The notes below the pieces were generated by a model. The model saw only the letters and a list, made by a program, of their open reading frames with translations, did not search any database and had not been told where the DNA came from. The translations under genes and the position numbers were made by a program. Positions 39,023 to 48,285 of a stretch of 64,000 bases of DNA are shown here, one piece after another; the stretch's first letter is position 1, and each line of letters opens with the position of its first letter. This DNA is from VAXT01 sp963698015 (GTDB taxonomy: Bacteria > Actinomycetota > Thermoleophilia > Gaiellales > Gaiellaceae): contig OY969109.1 in NCBI GenBank assembly GCA_963698015.1, positions 62,001 to 126,000 of the forward strand, in the 5' to 3' direction.

Positions 39023-40438
39023 CTAAGCTTGCTCGACCTTGATCACGTCGGTCGTTCCGGGCAGGTTGACTGCGGTGCCCGCGGTGATCACGACGAGATC
39101 GCCTTCGGCCACGAAGCCGCCGGCACGGGCCGCCTCGATCGACTTCGCCCACAGGTCCTCGACGTCGGAGGCCTCCTCGATCAGCGTCGGCGTCACGCCC
39201 CACTCGATTGCCGTCTGCCGAAGCGCGTAGTCGTGGTGCGAGAGCGCGAGGATCGGCCTGCGGGGGCGCAGACGCGCGACCGCGGACGCCGTCCGGCCTG
39301 TGAAGGTCGGGACGAGCAACGCGGCAACGCCCAGCGACTCCGCGATGTCGCAGGCCGCGTTCGACATCGCCTGGCCGACTGTCGGCTCCTCGCTCGCCTG
39401 CGGGAGCTCGTGCCGGTACCCGAGGCTCGGCTCGACGGCGCGCGCGATCCGGTCCATGTACGCGACGGCCTCGATCGAGAACTCTCCGAGCGCGGTCTCG
39501 GCGGAGAGCATGAGCGCCGAGCTACCGTCGAGGATCGCGTTCGCGACGTCGCTCGCCTCGGCCCGGGTCGGCTCGGCGTGGTAGATCATCGACTCGAGCA
39601 TCTGGGTCGCGGTGATCACGGGCCGTGCACGCTCGAGCGCGGCCAGGATGATCCGCTTCTGCACCAGCGGGACGAGCGCGGGGCCGATCTCGACGCCGAG
39701 GTCGCCGCGGGCGACCATGACCGCGTCCGTCTCGCGGAGGATCTGGTCGAGCGCGTCGACCGCCTCCGATTTCTCGATCTTCGCGATCACGTGGGCAGGC
39801 ATGCCCCTCCCCGCGATCAGGTCCTTGAGATCGCGGACGTCGGCGGCCGAGCGCACGAACGAGAGCGCGACGAAGTCGACGCCGTGGTCGAGCGCGAAGT
39901 CGAGGTCGTCCATGTCCTTGCGTGTGAGCGACGGGATCGGGACGGGCACGCCCGGGACGTTCACGCCCTTGTGCGCCGCGACGACGCCGCCGGCGACGAC
40001 CGTGCACAGGGCACGGCCTCGCTCGACCGAATCGACACGCAGATGGATGAGCCCGTCGTCGATCAGGACGTCGTGACCCCGCTGGAGCACCTCGCAGACC
40101 GCGGTCGGGCTGACCGGGAGCTCGCCGTCGTTCGCCGCCTCCTCGGCGGCCACGATCACCTGGTCGCCCCGGTCGAGCGTGACCGGCTCGGCGAGGTCGC
40201 CGATCCGGACCTTGGGCCCTTGGAGGTCGGCGATGACCGCGATCGGCTTGCCGACCTCCTCCGAGACGTCGCGGACGAGCCGCATCGCCTCCGCGTGGTC
40301 CTCGTGCGTCCCGTGCGAGAAGTTGAGCCGTGCCGCATCCATCCCCGCGCGAGCGAGCTCGAGCACGATCTCGTGCGAGGACGAAGCGGGTCCGAGTGTC
40401 GCGACGATCTTCGTCCGGCGAGGCAGCTCGGCGGACAT
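39023..40438 (-). CDS. pyk: pyruvate kinase
   Basis: 471 residues. Converts PEP and ADP to pyruvate and ATP. N-terminal RTKIVATLGPAS and MDAARLNFSHGTHEDH, active-site IEKSEAVDALD, MVARGDLGVEIG, TQMLESMIYHAEPTRAEASDVANAILDG, then the C-terminal allosteric domain ending GTTDVIKVE. All expected motifs are intact. It is separated from eno by an oppositely oriented methyltransferase gene. Confidence 0.97.
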   Translation of the reverse strand: MSAELPRRTKIVATLGPASSSHEIVLELARAGMDAARLNFSHGTHEDHAEAMRLVRDVSEEVGKPIAVIADLQGPKVRIGDLAEPVTLDRGDQVIVAAEEAANDGELPVSPTAVCEVLQRGHDVLIDDGLIHLRVDSVERGRALCTVVAGGVVAAHKGVNVPGVPVPIPSLTRKDMDDLDFALDHGVDFVALSFVRSAADVRDLKDLIAGRGMPAHVIAKIEKSEAVDALDQILRETDAVMVARGDLGVEIGPALVPLVQKRIILAALERARPVITATQMLESMIYHAEPTRAEASDVANAILDGSSALMLSAETALGEFSIEAVAYMDRIARAVEPSLGYRHELPQASEEPTVGQAMSNAACDIAESLGVAALLVPTFTGRTASAVARLRPRRPILALSHHDYALRQTAIEWGVTPTLIEEASDVEDLWAKSIEAARAGGFVAEGDLVVITAGTAVNLPGTTDVIKVEQA

Positions 40439-40477
40439 GGACGCAGACTAGCTAGCGCCTCGGGCAGACTTCGGCCG

Positions 40478-41182
40478 ATGTTGCGGCAGGCGTGGGAGCG
40501 GAACTCGGAGGACTGGATTCGTTGGGCGCGAGAGCCCGGCCACGACAGTTATTGGCGTTTTCACCGCGACCAGTTTTTCGAGCTCGTCCCCCCGCCAGGC
40601 CAGCTCACGCTCGACATCGGCTGCGGTGAGGGACGGCTGAGCCGCGATCTTGCCGCGCGAGGCCATCGCATCCTCGGCATCGACCAGTCGCCGAAGGTGA
40701 TCACCGCGGCTCGCGAGCTCAGCCCGGAGCTCGAGTTCGTCGAGGGCGACGCGGCCGACCTTCCGCTCGAGGACGAGTCCGTGGATCTCGCCGTTGCGTT
40801 CATGTCGCTCCAAGACATCGACGACATGCAGGGCGCGGTTGGGGAAACGAGCCGGGTGCTCATTGCCAATGGACGCTTCGTCGTCGCGGTCGTCCATCCG
40901 ATCAACTCCGGCCACCGGCTCGACCGCGAGCATCCCGAGCGTCCACTCGAGCTCGTCGACAACTACTTCGAGCGGCGCCATTACACCGACACGCTCGTAC
41001 GCGACGGTCTCGCAATGACCTTCGAGAGCGTCCACTGGACGTTGCAGGACTACTTCGACGCGCTGCAATCCGCGGGATTCGTCGTCGAAGCCCTACGAGA
41101 GATTCCCGGGACGAGCGGGCGCTGGGTGCGCTACCCGCTCTTCCTTCACCTTGTTGCCGCGAAGGCGGCCCAGCCGGGATAG
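40478..41182 (+). CDS. class I SAM-dependent methyltransferase
   Basis: 234 residues from ATG 40478. SAM motif LTLDIGCGEGRLSRDLAARGH near 43-63, post-I LGIDQSPKVI, motif II-III VEGDAADLPLEDESVDLAVAFMSLQDIDD, and the typical VLIANGRFVVAVVHP. Small-molecule methyltransferases of the Methyltransf_11 type look like this; the substrate is unknown. It runs against its neighbours and its last 37 bases overlap the end of eno antisense, suggesting an insertion between eno and pyk. Confidence 0.85.
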   Translation: MLRQAWERNSEDWIRWAREPGHDSYWRFHRDQFFELVPPPGQLTLDIGCGEGRLSRDLAARGHRILGIDQSPKVITAARELSPELEFVEGDAADLPLEDESVDLAVAFMSLQDIDDMQGAVGETSRVLIANGRFVVAVVHPINSGHRLDREHPERPLELVDNYFERRHYTDTLVRDGLAMTFESVHWTLQDYFDALQSAGFVVEALREIPGTSGRWVRYPLFLHLVAAKAAQPG

Positions 41183-42420
41183 ACCGCGTCGTCGCCGAGC
41201 TCTTCCTCGATCCGCAGGAGCTGGTTGTACTTCGCCACGCGATCGCTGCGCGACGGCGCGCCCGTCTTGATCTGGCCCACGTTCGTCGCGACCGCGAGGT
41301 CGGCGATCGTCGTGTCTTCGGTCTCGCCGGAGCGGTGCGACATGACCACGCCGTACCCGTTCGAGCGCGCAAGCTCGATCGCGTCGAGCGTCTCCGTCAG
41401 CGTCCCGATCTGGTTCACCTTGACGAGGATCGCGTTCGCCGCACCTTCCTCGATCCCGCGGCCGAGCCGTTCGACGTTCGTGACGAAGATGTCGTCGCCG
41501 ACGAGCTGCACCCGGTCGCCGAGCCGCGCCGTGAGCGCCTTCCAAGCCTCCCAGTCGTCCTCGGCCGCGCCGTCCTCGATCGAGACGATCGGGTAGCGCT
41601 CGACGAGCCCGGCCCAGAACTCGGGCAGGTCGCCGGACGATTCCTCGCGCCCTTCGAATGTGTACCGCTCGTCGCGGAAGACCTCGCTCATCGCGGGGTC
41701 GAGTGCGACCTTCACGCGGTCCGTGTGCCCGGCCCGGTCGATCGCCTCGAGGATCCGCTCGATCGCGTCTTCACTCGACGGGAAGTCGGGCGCGAAGCCG
41801 CCCTCGTCGCCGACGGCCGTCGAGATCCCTGCGTCCGCCAGCTGCTTCTTCAGCGTGTGAAAGACCTCGACCGCGATGCGCAGCCCCTCGGAGAACGTCT
41901 CCGCTCCGCCCGGGACGATCATGAATTCCTGCAGGTCGAGCGAGTTGTCCGCGTGGGCGCCTCCGTTGACGACGTTCAACATCGGCAGCGGGAGCACGCG
42001 CGCCTCGTCGCCACCGACCCAGCGGTAGAGCGGCAGGCCCGCCTGCGCGGCGCCCGCCTTGGACGTCGCCAGCGAGGCGCCGAGGATCGCGTTCGCGCCG
42101 AGACGGCCCTTGTTCGGCGTCCCGTCGAGCTCGACCAGCGCGGCGTCGACCGCTCTCTGCTCCGCGGCGTCGAGCCCGATCAGCGTCTGTGCGATCTCGG
42201 TGCGCACGTTCTCGACCGCCCGGCCGACGCCCTTGCCCAGCCACGCGTTCGGATCGCCGTCGCGGAGCTCGACCGCCTCGAACTTCCCGGTCGAGGCGCC
42301 CGACGGCACGGCAGCACGCCCCACCTCGCCGGATTCGACCTCGACCTCGACCTCGACAGTCGGGTTGCCTCGGGAATCGAGGATCTGGCGCGCACGAACC
42401 GCTGCGATCTGCGAGCTCAT
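41146..42420 (-). CDS. eno: enolase
   Basis: 424 residues. Converts 2-phosphoglycerate to PEP. Motifs: ILDSRGNPTVEVEVE at the start, SGASTGKFEAVELRDGD, LPMLNVVNGGAHADNSLDLQEFMI, SIEDGAAEDDWEAWKAL, LVGDDIFVTNVERL, VKVNQIGTLTETLDAI and MSHRSGETEDTTIADLAVA. Start overlaps the mazG side by ATGA with the downstream gene order eno-then-stop; mazG lies immediately upstream of its own next gene. All catalytic segments are intact. Confidence 0.97.
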   Translation of the reverse strand: MSSQIAAVRARQILDSRGNPTVEVEVEVESGEVGRAAVPSGASTGKFEAVELRDGDPNAWLGKGVGRAVENVRTEIAQTLIGLDAAEQRAVDAALVELDGTPNKGRLGANAILGASLATSKAGAAQAGLPLYRWVGGDEARVLPLPMLNVVNGGAHADNSLDLQEFMIVPGGAETFSEGLRIAVEVFHTLKKQLADAGISTAVGDEGGFAPDFPSSEDAIERILEAIDRAGHTDRVKVALDPAMSEVFRDERYTFEGREESSGDLPEFWAGLVERYPIVSIEDGAAEDDWEAWKALTARLGDRVQLVGDDIFVTNVERLGRGIEEGAANAILVKVNQIGTLTETLDAIELARSNGYGVVMSHRSGETEDTTIADLAVATNVGQIKTGAPSRSDRVAKYNQLLRIEEELGDDAVYPGWAAFAATR

Positions 42421-43211
42421 CGAAGCATCTCCTTCGCGGCGTCGAAGTACCGATCCTGCTCGTCGAGCGGGAGCTCGGCGAAGACACGCCCGTCGCCGTT
42501 CGCCAGCACCTCGGCGCGCTCGACCCGGTCGGCGAAGCGCTTCGCGGTCGATCGCAGCGCAAGCTCGGGGTCGACGTTCAGCCGCCGCGCGACGTTGACC
42601 GCCGCGAACAGCACGTCGCCGATCTCCTCGAAGACGTGCGTGTCCGGCTCGGCCTCGGGGTCGGGCTCGCCTGCTTCCGCGAGGGCCGCCTTCAGCTCGC
42701 GAACCTCGTCGTCGAGGTCCGCGAGCGCGCCGTCCGTGTCCGGATACTCGAAGTCGATCGCAGCCGCGCGGCGCTGGATCTTGCGCGCATAGAGCAGCGC
42801 GGGCAGCGACTCGGGAACGTCGTGGAAGATCCCCTCGCGGCCCTCGTCGCGCGTCTTGATCTGCTCCCAGTTCTCCCGGACACGGCCGGCAGTGCGCGCC
42901 TCGACGTCACCGAACACGTGCGGGTGCCGGCGCACGAGCTTCGCGTGGACCGCGCGGGCCGCCTGCTCGAGGTCGCCCTGGCCCTGCTCCTCGAGCAGCA
43001 ACGCGAGGAAGTAGACCTGGTACAGGAGGTCGCCGAGCTCGTCGAGGAGCTTGTCAGGCCGCTCGGCGTTCGCCGCGTCCGCGACCTCGTACGCCTCCTC
43101 GACCGTGTGCGGCACGATCGTCCGCGCCGTCTGCTCGCGGTCCCAGGGGCAGTCCCGGCGCAGCCGTTTCGTCAGCTCTTGCAGCTCGAGGAGCGAGTCC
43201 GCGAGCGTCAA
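42417..43211 (-). CDS. mazG: nucleoside triphosphate pyrophosphohydrolase MazG
   Basis: 264 residues, TTG start. Two MazG domains: the first has CPWDREQTARTI, EEAYEVADA and DELGDLLYQVYF; the second EEIGDVLFAAVNVARRLNVDPE. MazG hydrolyses NTPs and oxidised nucleotides to monophosphates, lowering mutation load and modulating ppGpp. It is directly followed by eno (ATGA) and preceded by the SurA-like lipoprotein gene, the mfd-lipoprotein-mazG-eno order seen in actinobacteria. Some acidic residues of the first EExxE site are altered in the way usual for bacterial two-domain MazG. Confidence 0.93.
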   Translation of the reverse strand: MTLADSLLELQELTKRLRRDCPWDREQTARTIVPHTVEEAYEVADAANAERPDKLLDELGDLLYQVYFLALLLEEQGQGDLEQAARAVHAKLVRRHPHVFGDVEARTAGRVRENWEQIKTRDEGREGIFHDVPESLPALLYARKIQRRAAAIDFEYPDTDGALADLDDEVRELKAALAEAGEPDPEAEPDTHVFEEIGDVLFAAVNVARRLNVDPELALRSTAKRFADRVERAEVLANGDGRVFAELPLDEQDRYFDAAKEMLR

Positions 43212-43215
43212 GCGG

Positions 43216-44292
43216 CTACGGCGTGGTGGAGGCGGCGCCGGTCGTGGTCGCCGGCGGCTCGTAGCCGACCTGGTAGGTCGTCTTCGACTGGAAGTCCTTC
43301 GACGTGTCGTCGACCCACTTCCGCATCTCCTCCTGCTTCTTCTGCCCGAGGAGCTGCTGTCGAATCGCCGTCTTCACTTCGGACAGCTTCGTCACGCTCT
43401 GCGGCTTGACCGGCGTCAGCGCCTGGATCACGTGCCAGCCGTAGGTCGTCTTGACCGGCTTCCCGAGCTGGTGCGCCTTGAGCGCGAAGGCGACCTTGTC
43501 GAACTCGGGCACCTGGCGGCCCTTCGAGATCGAGAGCTTGCCGCCCGAGTTCTTCGAGCTCGGGTCGGTCGAGTACTTCTTCGCGAGCGCCGCGAAGCTC
43601 GCGCCGTTCAGGAGCTGCTGGTAGATCTGGTCGGCGAGCGCCTTCTTCTTGACGAGGATGTGGCGCACGTCGCGGCTCTCCGGCTGGACGTACTGCGCCT
43701 TGTTCTTCTTGTAGTAGGCCGCGACGTCCTGGTCGTTGACCTGGACGCCGGAGGTGACCTTCTCGTAGATCTTGTTCTGGACGACGCTCGCCCGGACGTC
43801 CTCGCGCACCTGGTCGATCGTCAGGTTCTGCTTCTTCAGCTCGGCCTCGAACTTCTGCTCGCAGTTCGAGTCGCACTTGCCTGGCGCGTTGGCACGAGTG
43901 CGAGGATTGCCGCTGTTGAGATTGTTGCCGCTGCCGAAGTACTGCGACTTGATCGTCGCGAGCTGCTTGTCGACATCCGAATCGCTCACCTTGATACCGA
44001 GGTCCGCGGCCTTCTGCTCGAACTCGCAGCGCTGAACGAGGAACTGCATCGCCTGTTTGCGGAGCGCGACGTACTGCTGCGTACCCGTCTCGGGCCAGGT
44101 CTGCTTGTTCGCCTCGTAGTTCTTCTTCGCCTGGTCCATCAGGTTGTCGAACTTGCCCTTCGAGATCTCGCAGTTGCCGACAACCGCGACGTCGTTGGCG
44201 CCGACGCTCTGGTTCTGGCTACCGCAGCCGGCCGCGAGCGCGGCGGCCGCGATCACGACGGCGAAGAGTGCGAGTAGGCGAATGCTTCTCAT
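43216..44292 (-). CDS. SurA-like parvulin peptidyl-prolyl isomerase lipoprotein
   Basis: 358 residues. Lipoprotein signal with lipobox LAAGC (lipid-anchored Cys near 23). A SurA_N helical region (about 40-190) is followed by a parvulin domain: DVRHILVKKKALADQIYQQLLNGASFAALAKKYSTDPSSKNSGGKL ... FDKVAFALK ... GWHVIQAL, read in pieces here. It should fold or chaperone exported proteins at the membrane surface. Two extra Cys (GKCDSNC) occur in an insertion. It lies between mazG and mfd and shares their strand. Confidence 0.9.
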   Translation of the reverse strand: MRSIRLLALFAVVIAAAALAAGCGSQNQSVGANDVAVVGNCEISKGKFDNLMDQAKKNYEANKQTWPETGTQQYVALRKQAMQFLVQRCEFEQKAADLGIKVSDSDVDKQLATIKSQYFGSGNNLNSGNPRTRANAPGKCDSNCEQKFEAELKKQNLTIDQVREDVRASVVQNKIYEKVTSGVQVNDQDVAAYYKKNKAQYVQPESRDVRHILVKKKALADQIYQQLLNGASFAALAKKYSTDPSSKNSGGKLSISKGRQVPEFDKVAFALKAHQLGKPVKTTYGWHVIQALTPVKPQSVTKLSEVKTAIRQQLLGQKKQEEMRKWVDDTSKDFQSKTTYQVGYEPPATTTGAASTTP

Positions 44293-44324
44293 TGTAAAAA
44301 GAGCGCCATTTGCAGCGAGTTTCT

Positions 44325-47300
44325 TTACGCTGCTCGGCGCGTTTCGAGTATAGCATCGACCAATCGGAGCGCTTCCGGGAACTCCGCGTGCTTAACGGAA
44401 ACTTCATTTCGGGCTGTGCGATAGACCGCTGTGTCGACGCGGTCGCGCAGCGCGCGTAGCTCCTCGGAGCCGAGCACGAGCGGCCCGACCGTCGACTGGC
44501 CGCCTCGGAAGACGAGGTAGTCCGCGCCGAGCTGTGCGAGCTTGAGCTTCGCGGCCTGGATCGCGAACAGGTTCTGCACGGGGTCGGGCAGCGGGCCGTA
44601 CCGGTCGACGGTCGCAGCCTCGAGCTCCGTCAGCTCGTCCTCGGTCTCGGTCAGCGCGAGCCGCCGGTGAAGGTCGATCTTCTGCGCCTCGGCCGGGATG
44701 TACTCGGCCGGGACGTAGGCGTCGATTCGCGCGTCGACCCGGACCGGCCGGCCCACGGTTCGCCGCTCCCCGGCGAGCTCGGCGACCGCCTCGCCGAGCA
44801 GCTCGACGTAGAGCTCGAAGCCGAGCGCGGCGAGGTGTCCGTGCTGTTCCGCGCCGAGCAGCTCCCCCGCCCCTCGGATCTCGAGGTCGCGCATCGCGAT
44901 CGCGAACCCGGCCCCGAGCTCGGTGTGGTCGGCGAGCGTCGCCAGGCGGGCTCGCGCCTCCGGGGTCAGCTCCGAGGCGTCCGGATAGAAGAGGTATGCG
45001 TGGGCGAGCAGATCGGAGCGGCCGACCCGCCCGCGGATCTGGTACAGCTGCGCGAGGCCCAGGGCGTCGGCTCGCTCGACGACGAGCGTGTTCGCCTGCG
45101 GGATGTCGAGGCCGGACTCGATGATCGTCGTCGAGACGAGGACGTCGGCGTCTCCACGCAAGAAAGCGAGCATCCGCTCCTCGAGCTCGCGCTCGCGCAT
45201 CTGCCCGTGCCCGACCGTCACCCGCACGCGCGGGAGGAGCTGCCGGATCCGGTCGGCGGCCATGTCGATCGTCTCCACACGGTTGTGCAGGTAGAACGCC
45301 TGTCCGCCGCGTGCCACCTCGCGCTCGAGCGCGGTCTTGACGAGCTCCTCGTCGTACTCGCCGACGTGGGTGCGAATTGGCCGCCGGCCTTCGGGAGGCG
45401 TCTCGATGATCGAGATGTCGCGCAGTCCGGAGAGCGACATGTGCAGTGTGCGCGGAATCGGAGTCGCGGTCAGCGCGAGCACGTCGACCTCGAGCCGGAG
45501 CGAGCGGAGCAGCTCCTTCTGCGCGACGCCGAAGCGCTGCTCCTCGTCGACGATCACGAGCCCGAGCTCCTTCGGGATCACGTCGCGCGAGAGCACGCGG
45601 TGCGTTCCGATCAAGACGTCAACCTTGCCGGACTGGAAGTCGGCCAGGATCCGCTTGACGTCGGCCGGCCTGCGGAAGCGCGAGACCATCTCGACCGTGA
45701 CCGGGAAGTCTTGGTAGCGCTCGCGGAAGGTGTTCCAGTGCTGCTGCGCGAGCACGGTCGTCGGGACGAGCATCAGTGTCTGCTTGCCGTTCAGCGCCGC
45801 GGCAAACGCTGCGCGGACCGCGACCTCCGTCTTCCCGAAGCCGACGTCTCCGCAGACGAGACGGTCCATCGGCCGCGGAGCCTCGAGGTCCTCCTTGACC
45901 GCCTCGATCGCAGCCGCCTGATCCGGGGTCTCGCGATACGGGAACGACGCCTCGAGCCGGTCCAGCCAGTCCTGCGAGAGGTCGTAGGAGATGCCCGGCG
46001 CATTCTGGCGGCGCGCGTACAGCTGGAGCAGCTCGCCGGCGAGCTCGCGGATCGCGGCACGGGCTCGGCTCTTGAGCTGGTTCCAGGCCTTGCCGCCGAG
46101 CTTGGAGAGAGTGGGCGCCTTCGCGTCGACGCCGACGTAGCGTGAGACCTTGCCGATCTGCTCGTGCGGGACGTAGAGGCGGTCCTCGCCCCGGAACGCG
46201 AGCTGCAAGTAGTCGCGCGTGATCCCGGCGACCTCGCGCGTCTCGAAGCCCAGCAGCTTGCCGATGCCGTGGTCCTCGTGGACGACGTGGTCTCCGGTGC
46301 GGAGCTCGGCGAAGGACTGGAGCGCGCGGCCCGCCGGTGCGGCGCGGCCACGGGTGCGGCGGCGGAAGACCTGCGTGTCGGGTAGCAGCGCGAGCCCGAG
46401 CTCGCGCCAGACGAAGCCGCGGCGCGCGTGGGTGACGGCGAACATGAGCTCGGCCTCGTCCGGCAGCTCCTCGCCTTCGTCGATGAGACGCGCGTCGACG
46501 CGGCGCAGCAGGTTCTGCGTGCGCAGTGCTTCGCCCTGGTGCGGAAACGCGACGACGGTTCGCAGGCCTCCGCGGACGAAGGCGCGCAGCTCGTTCTCGG
46601 CTTCGGCGAGGCCGCGCGCGGCGATCGCCGGCCGCTGCGCCTCGAACGAGAACGGCTGGCCGGACGGGAGTTGGTCGAGCTCGACGGCGTTCGTCAGGTC
46701 GACGGGCGTGAGCTCCTCTTGCTCCCAGACCTCGCGTACGTCGACCGGCTGCCAGACGAAGTCGGGGCCGGAGGGGACCGGCGGAACGAGGTCCGTCGGA
46801 ACCGGTCTGGGAGCCTCGCCGGCCTCGTCGTCGGGGAGTCGGACGTCCTCGAGGTCGAGCCGGCGCTCGGCCGCGGGGTACACCGTGATCTCGTCCACAG
46901 GATGCAGCGTGCGCTGCGTGAACGGCGAGAAGGCACGGATGCTCTCGACCTCGTCGCCGAAGAGCTCGATCCGGAGCGGCTCGCGCCCGGTCGTCGGATA
47001 GACGTCGACGATGCCTCCGCGGAGCGCGAACTGCCCTCGCTCCTGCGCCTGGTCGACGCGCTCGTAGCCCGCTAGGGCGAGCTGCTCGGCCAGGGCGTCG
47101 ATGCCCGGGTCGTCGCCGGGACGAACGCGAATCGGCTCCGGGCGAGCCGCGGGCGGGGGCATGCGCTCGGCGAGCGCGGCAGCCGAGGCGCTGACGAGGC
47201 CGCCGGCGGCGAGGACGTCGAGGGCGCGTGCCCGCTCTCCGACGAGGTGCGGCGGCGGCTCGAGGCCCGACCTCCAGCTCACGCCCCGGCTGGGAAGGAG

Positions 47301-47540
47301 TGCGACGCGATCGTCGCCGAGGAACCAGGCCGCTGCTTCGGCGACGTCGTGCGCGTCTGCGTCCTCGGGCGCAAGCACGACGAGAGGGCGGCCGAGCTCT
47401 TCGTGGAGCGCCGAGACGACGAGCGGCAGAGCGGGCTCGGAGACGCGCGCGCGGGTCTCCGGCAACTCCTCGAGGAACGAGCGGAAGCGCTCGCTCTCGG
47501 CGAGCTCACGGACGAACGGGTGGAGGACGGGTCGGTCCAT
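44325..47540 (-). CDS. mfd: transcription-repair coupling factor Mfd
   Basis: 1071 residues. Mfd removes RNA polymerase stalled at lesions and recruits UvrA. The UvrB-like N-terminal modules (start to about 370), the RNAP-interaction domain (GDHVVHEDHGIGKLLGFE ... DRLYVPHEQIGKVSRYVG), Walker A CGDVGFGKTEVAVRAAF, DEEQRFGVAQ, LTATPIPRTLHMSLSG, STTIIESGLDIPQANT, and the TRCF C-terminal domain are all present. Slightly shorter than the E. coli protein, with no obvious missing module. The 148-base gap upstream (47541-47688) contains GC hairpins and no gene. Confidence 0.97.
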   Translation of the reverse strand: MDRPVLHPFVRELAESERFRSFLEELPETRARVSEPALPLVVSALHEELGRPLVVLAPEDADAHDVAEAAAWFLGDDRVALLPSRGVSWRSGLEPPPHLVGERARALDVLAAGGLVSASAAALAERMPPPAARPEPIRVRPGDDPGIDALAEQLALAGYERVDQAQERGQFALRGGIVDVYPTTGREPLRIELFGDEVESIRAFSPFTQRTLHPVDEITVYPAAERRLDLEDVRLPDDEAGEAPRPVPTDLVPPVPSGPDFVWQPVDVREVWEQEELTPVDLTNAVELDQLPSGQPFSFEAQRPAIAARGLAEAENELRAFVRGGLRTVVAFPHQGEALRTQNLLRRVDARLIDEGEELPDEAELMFAVTHARRGFVWRELGLALLPDTQVFRRRTRGRAAPAGRALQSFAELRTGDHVVHEDHGIGKLLGFETREVAGITRDYLQLAFRGEDRLYVPHEQIGKVSRYVGVDAKAPTLSKLGGKAWNQLKSRARAAIRELAGELLQLYARRQNAPGISYDLSQDWLDRLEASFPYRETPDQAAAIEAVKEDLEAPRPMDRLVCGDVGFGKTEVAVRAAFAAALNGKQTLMLVPTTVLAQQHWNTFRERYQDFPVTVEMVSRFRRPADVKRILADFQSGKVDVLIGTHRVLSRDVIPKELGLVIVDEEQRFGVAQKELLRSLRLEVDVLALTATPIPRTLHMSLSGLRDISIIETPPEGRRPIRTHVGEYDEELVKTALEREVARGGQAFYLHNRVETIDMAADRIRQLLPRVRVTVGHGQMRERELEERMLAFLRGDADVLVSTTIIESGLDIPQANTLVVERADALGLAQLYQIRGRVGRSDLLAHAYLFYPDASELTPEARARLATLADHTELGAGFAIAMRDLEIRGAGELLGAEQHGHLAALGFELYVELLGEAVAELAGERRTVGRPVRVDARIDAYVPAEYIPAEAQKIDLHRRLALTETEDELTELEAATVDRYGPLPDPVQNLFAIQAAKLKLAQLGADYLVFRGGQSTVGPLVLGSEELRALRDRVDTAVYRTARNEVSVKHAEFPEALRLVDAILETRRAA

Positions 47541-47688
47541 GACGAGCGACGGAACCGGGGTTCCGCGGCCCCGAATGCTATCCGCGCGGGCGACGCAGAA
47601 CCCGGGCGGGTCCCATCCCTAGCCCCCACCCACCCACGGGGCTCTCAGGGTGCCTGGAACGATGTGACTGGACCGTGCCGGGTTCGGG

Positions 47689-48282
47689 TCAATTGAAGCG
47701 CTGCTGCGCCGGCTCGAGGCCCTCGAGCGCGATCGTCTCCACGGCGTCGGCGGCGCGGGCGATCAGTGCGTCGACGTCCAGCTCCGGCTCGAACGCGGAC
47801 AGCACGTAATCGGCGACCGGTCGCCGGTCTCCACCGCTGGGCCGGCCGACTCCGATGCGCAGCCGCAGGAAGTCTTGCGTCCCCAGAGCGCCCGCGATCG
47901 AGCGAAGGCCGTTGTGACCGGCCAGCCCGCCTCCGCTCCGCGCCTGCAGGCGCCCGGGCTCGAGATCGACGTCGTCGTGCACGACCAGGAGAGCGTCGGG
48001 CTCCGCCTTGAAGAACCGGCACGCAGCCGCGATCGACTTGCCCGAGACGTTCATGTACGTCTCCGGTTTCAGCAGCGCGAGCCGCAGGTCGCCGAGCCGG
48101 AGCTCGGACAGCTGCCCGTCGAACTTCGACCGGAACGAGCCGTCGTGCCGGCGCGCCAGCTCGTCGACGACCATCCAGCCGGCGTTGTGCCGCGTCTGCT
48201 CGTACTCGCGGCCCGGATTGCCGAGCCCCGCGACCAGCAGGTCCAGCGTCGAGGCGCGCTCGCCCCGACGAAACAACCGCAT
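47689..48282 (-). CDS. pth: peptidyl-tRNA hydrolase
   Basis: 197 residues. Recycles peptidyl-tRNAs released from stalled ribosomes. Motifs: LLVAGLGNPGREYEQTRHNAGWMVVDELAR (catalytic His of RHN), LLKPETYMNVSGKSI, VVHDDVDLEPGRLQARSGGGLAGHNGLRSI. The N-terminus has a short extra segment RLFRRGERAST before the conserved core. Three bases downstream of rplY, the usual neighbour. Confidence 0.96.
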   Translation of the reverse strand: MRLFRRGERASTLDLLVAGLGNPGREYEQTRHNAGWMVVDELARRHDGSFRSKFDGQLSELRLGDLRLALLKPETYMNVSGKSIAAACRFFKAEPDALLVVHDDVDLEPGRLQARSGGGLAGHNGLRSIAGALGTQDFLRLRIGVGRPSGGDRRPVADYVLSAFEPELDVDALIARAADAVETIALEGLEPAQQRFN

Positions 48283-48285
48283 GGG

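Noticed and set aside
38897..40477. Possible long N-terminal extension of the methyltransferase across the pyk region.
   Set aside because: The extension is antisense to pyruvate kinase; the conserved methyltransferase begins at ATG 40478.
47541..47688. Search for an RNA gene or small ORF in the mfd-pth gap.
   Set aside because: Only short GC hairpins (for example GGAACCCCGGTTCC-like) are visible; no cloverleaf, no convincing ORF.
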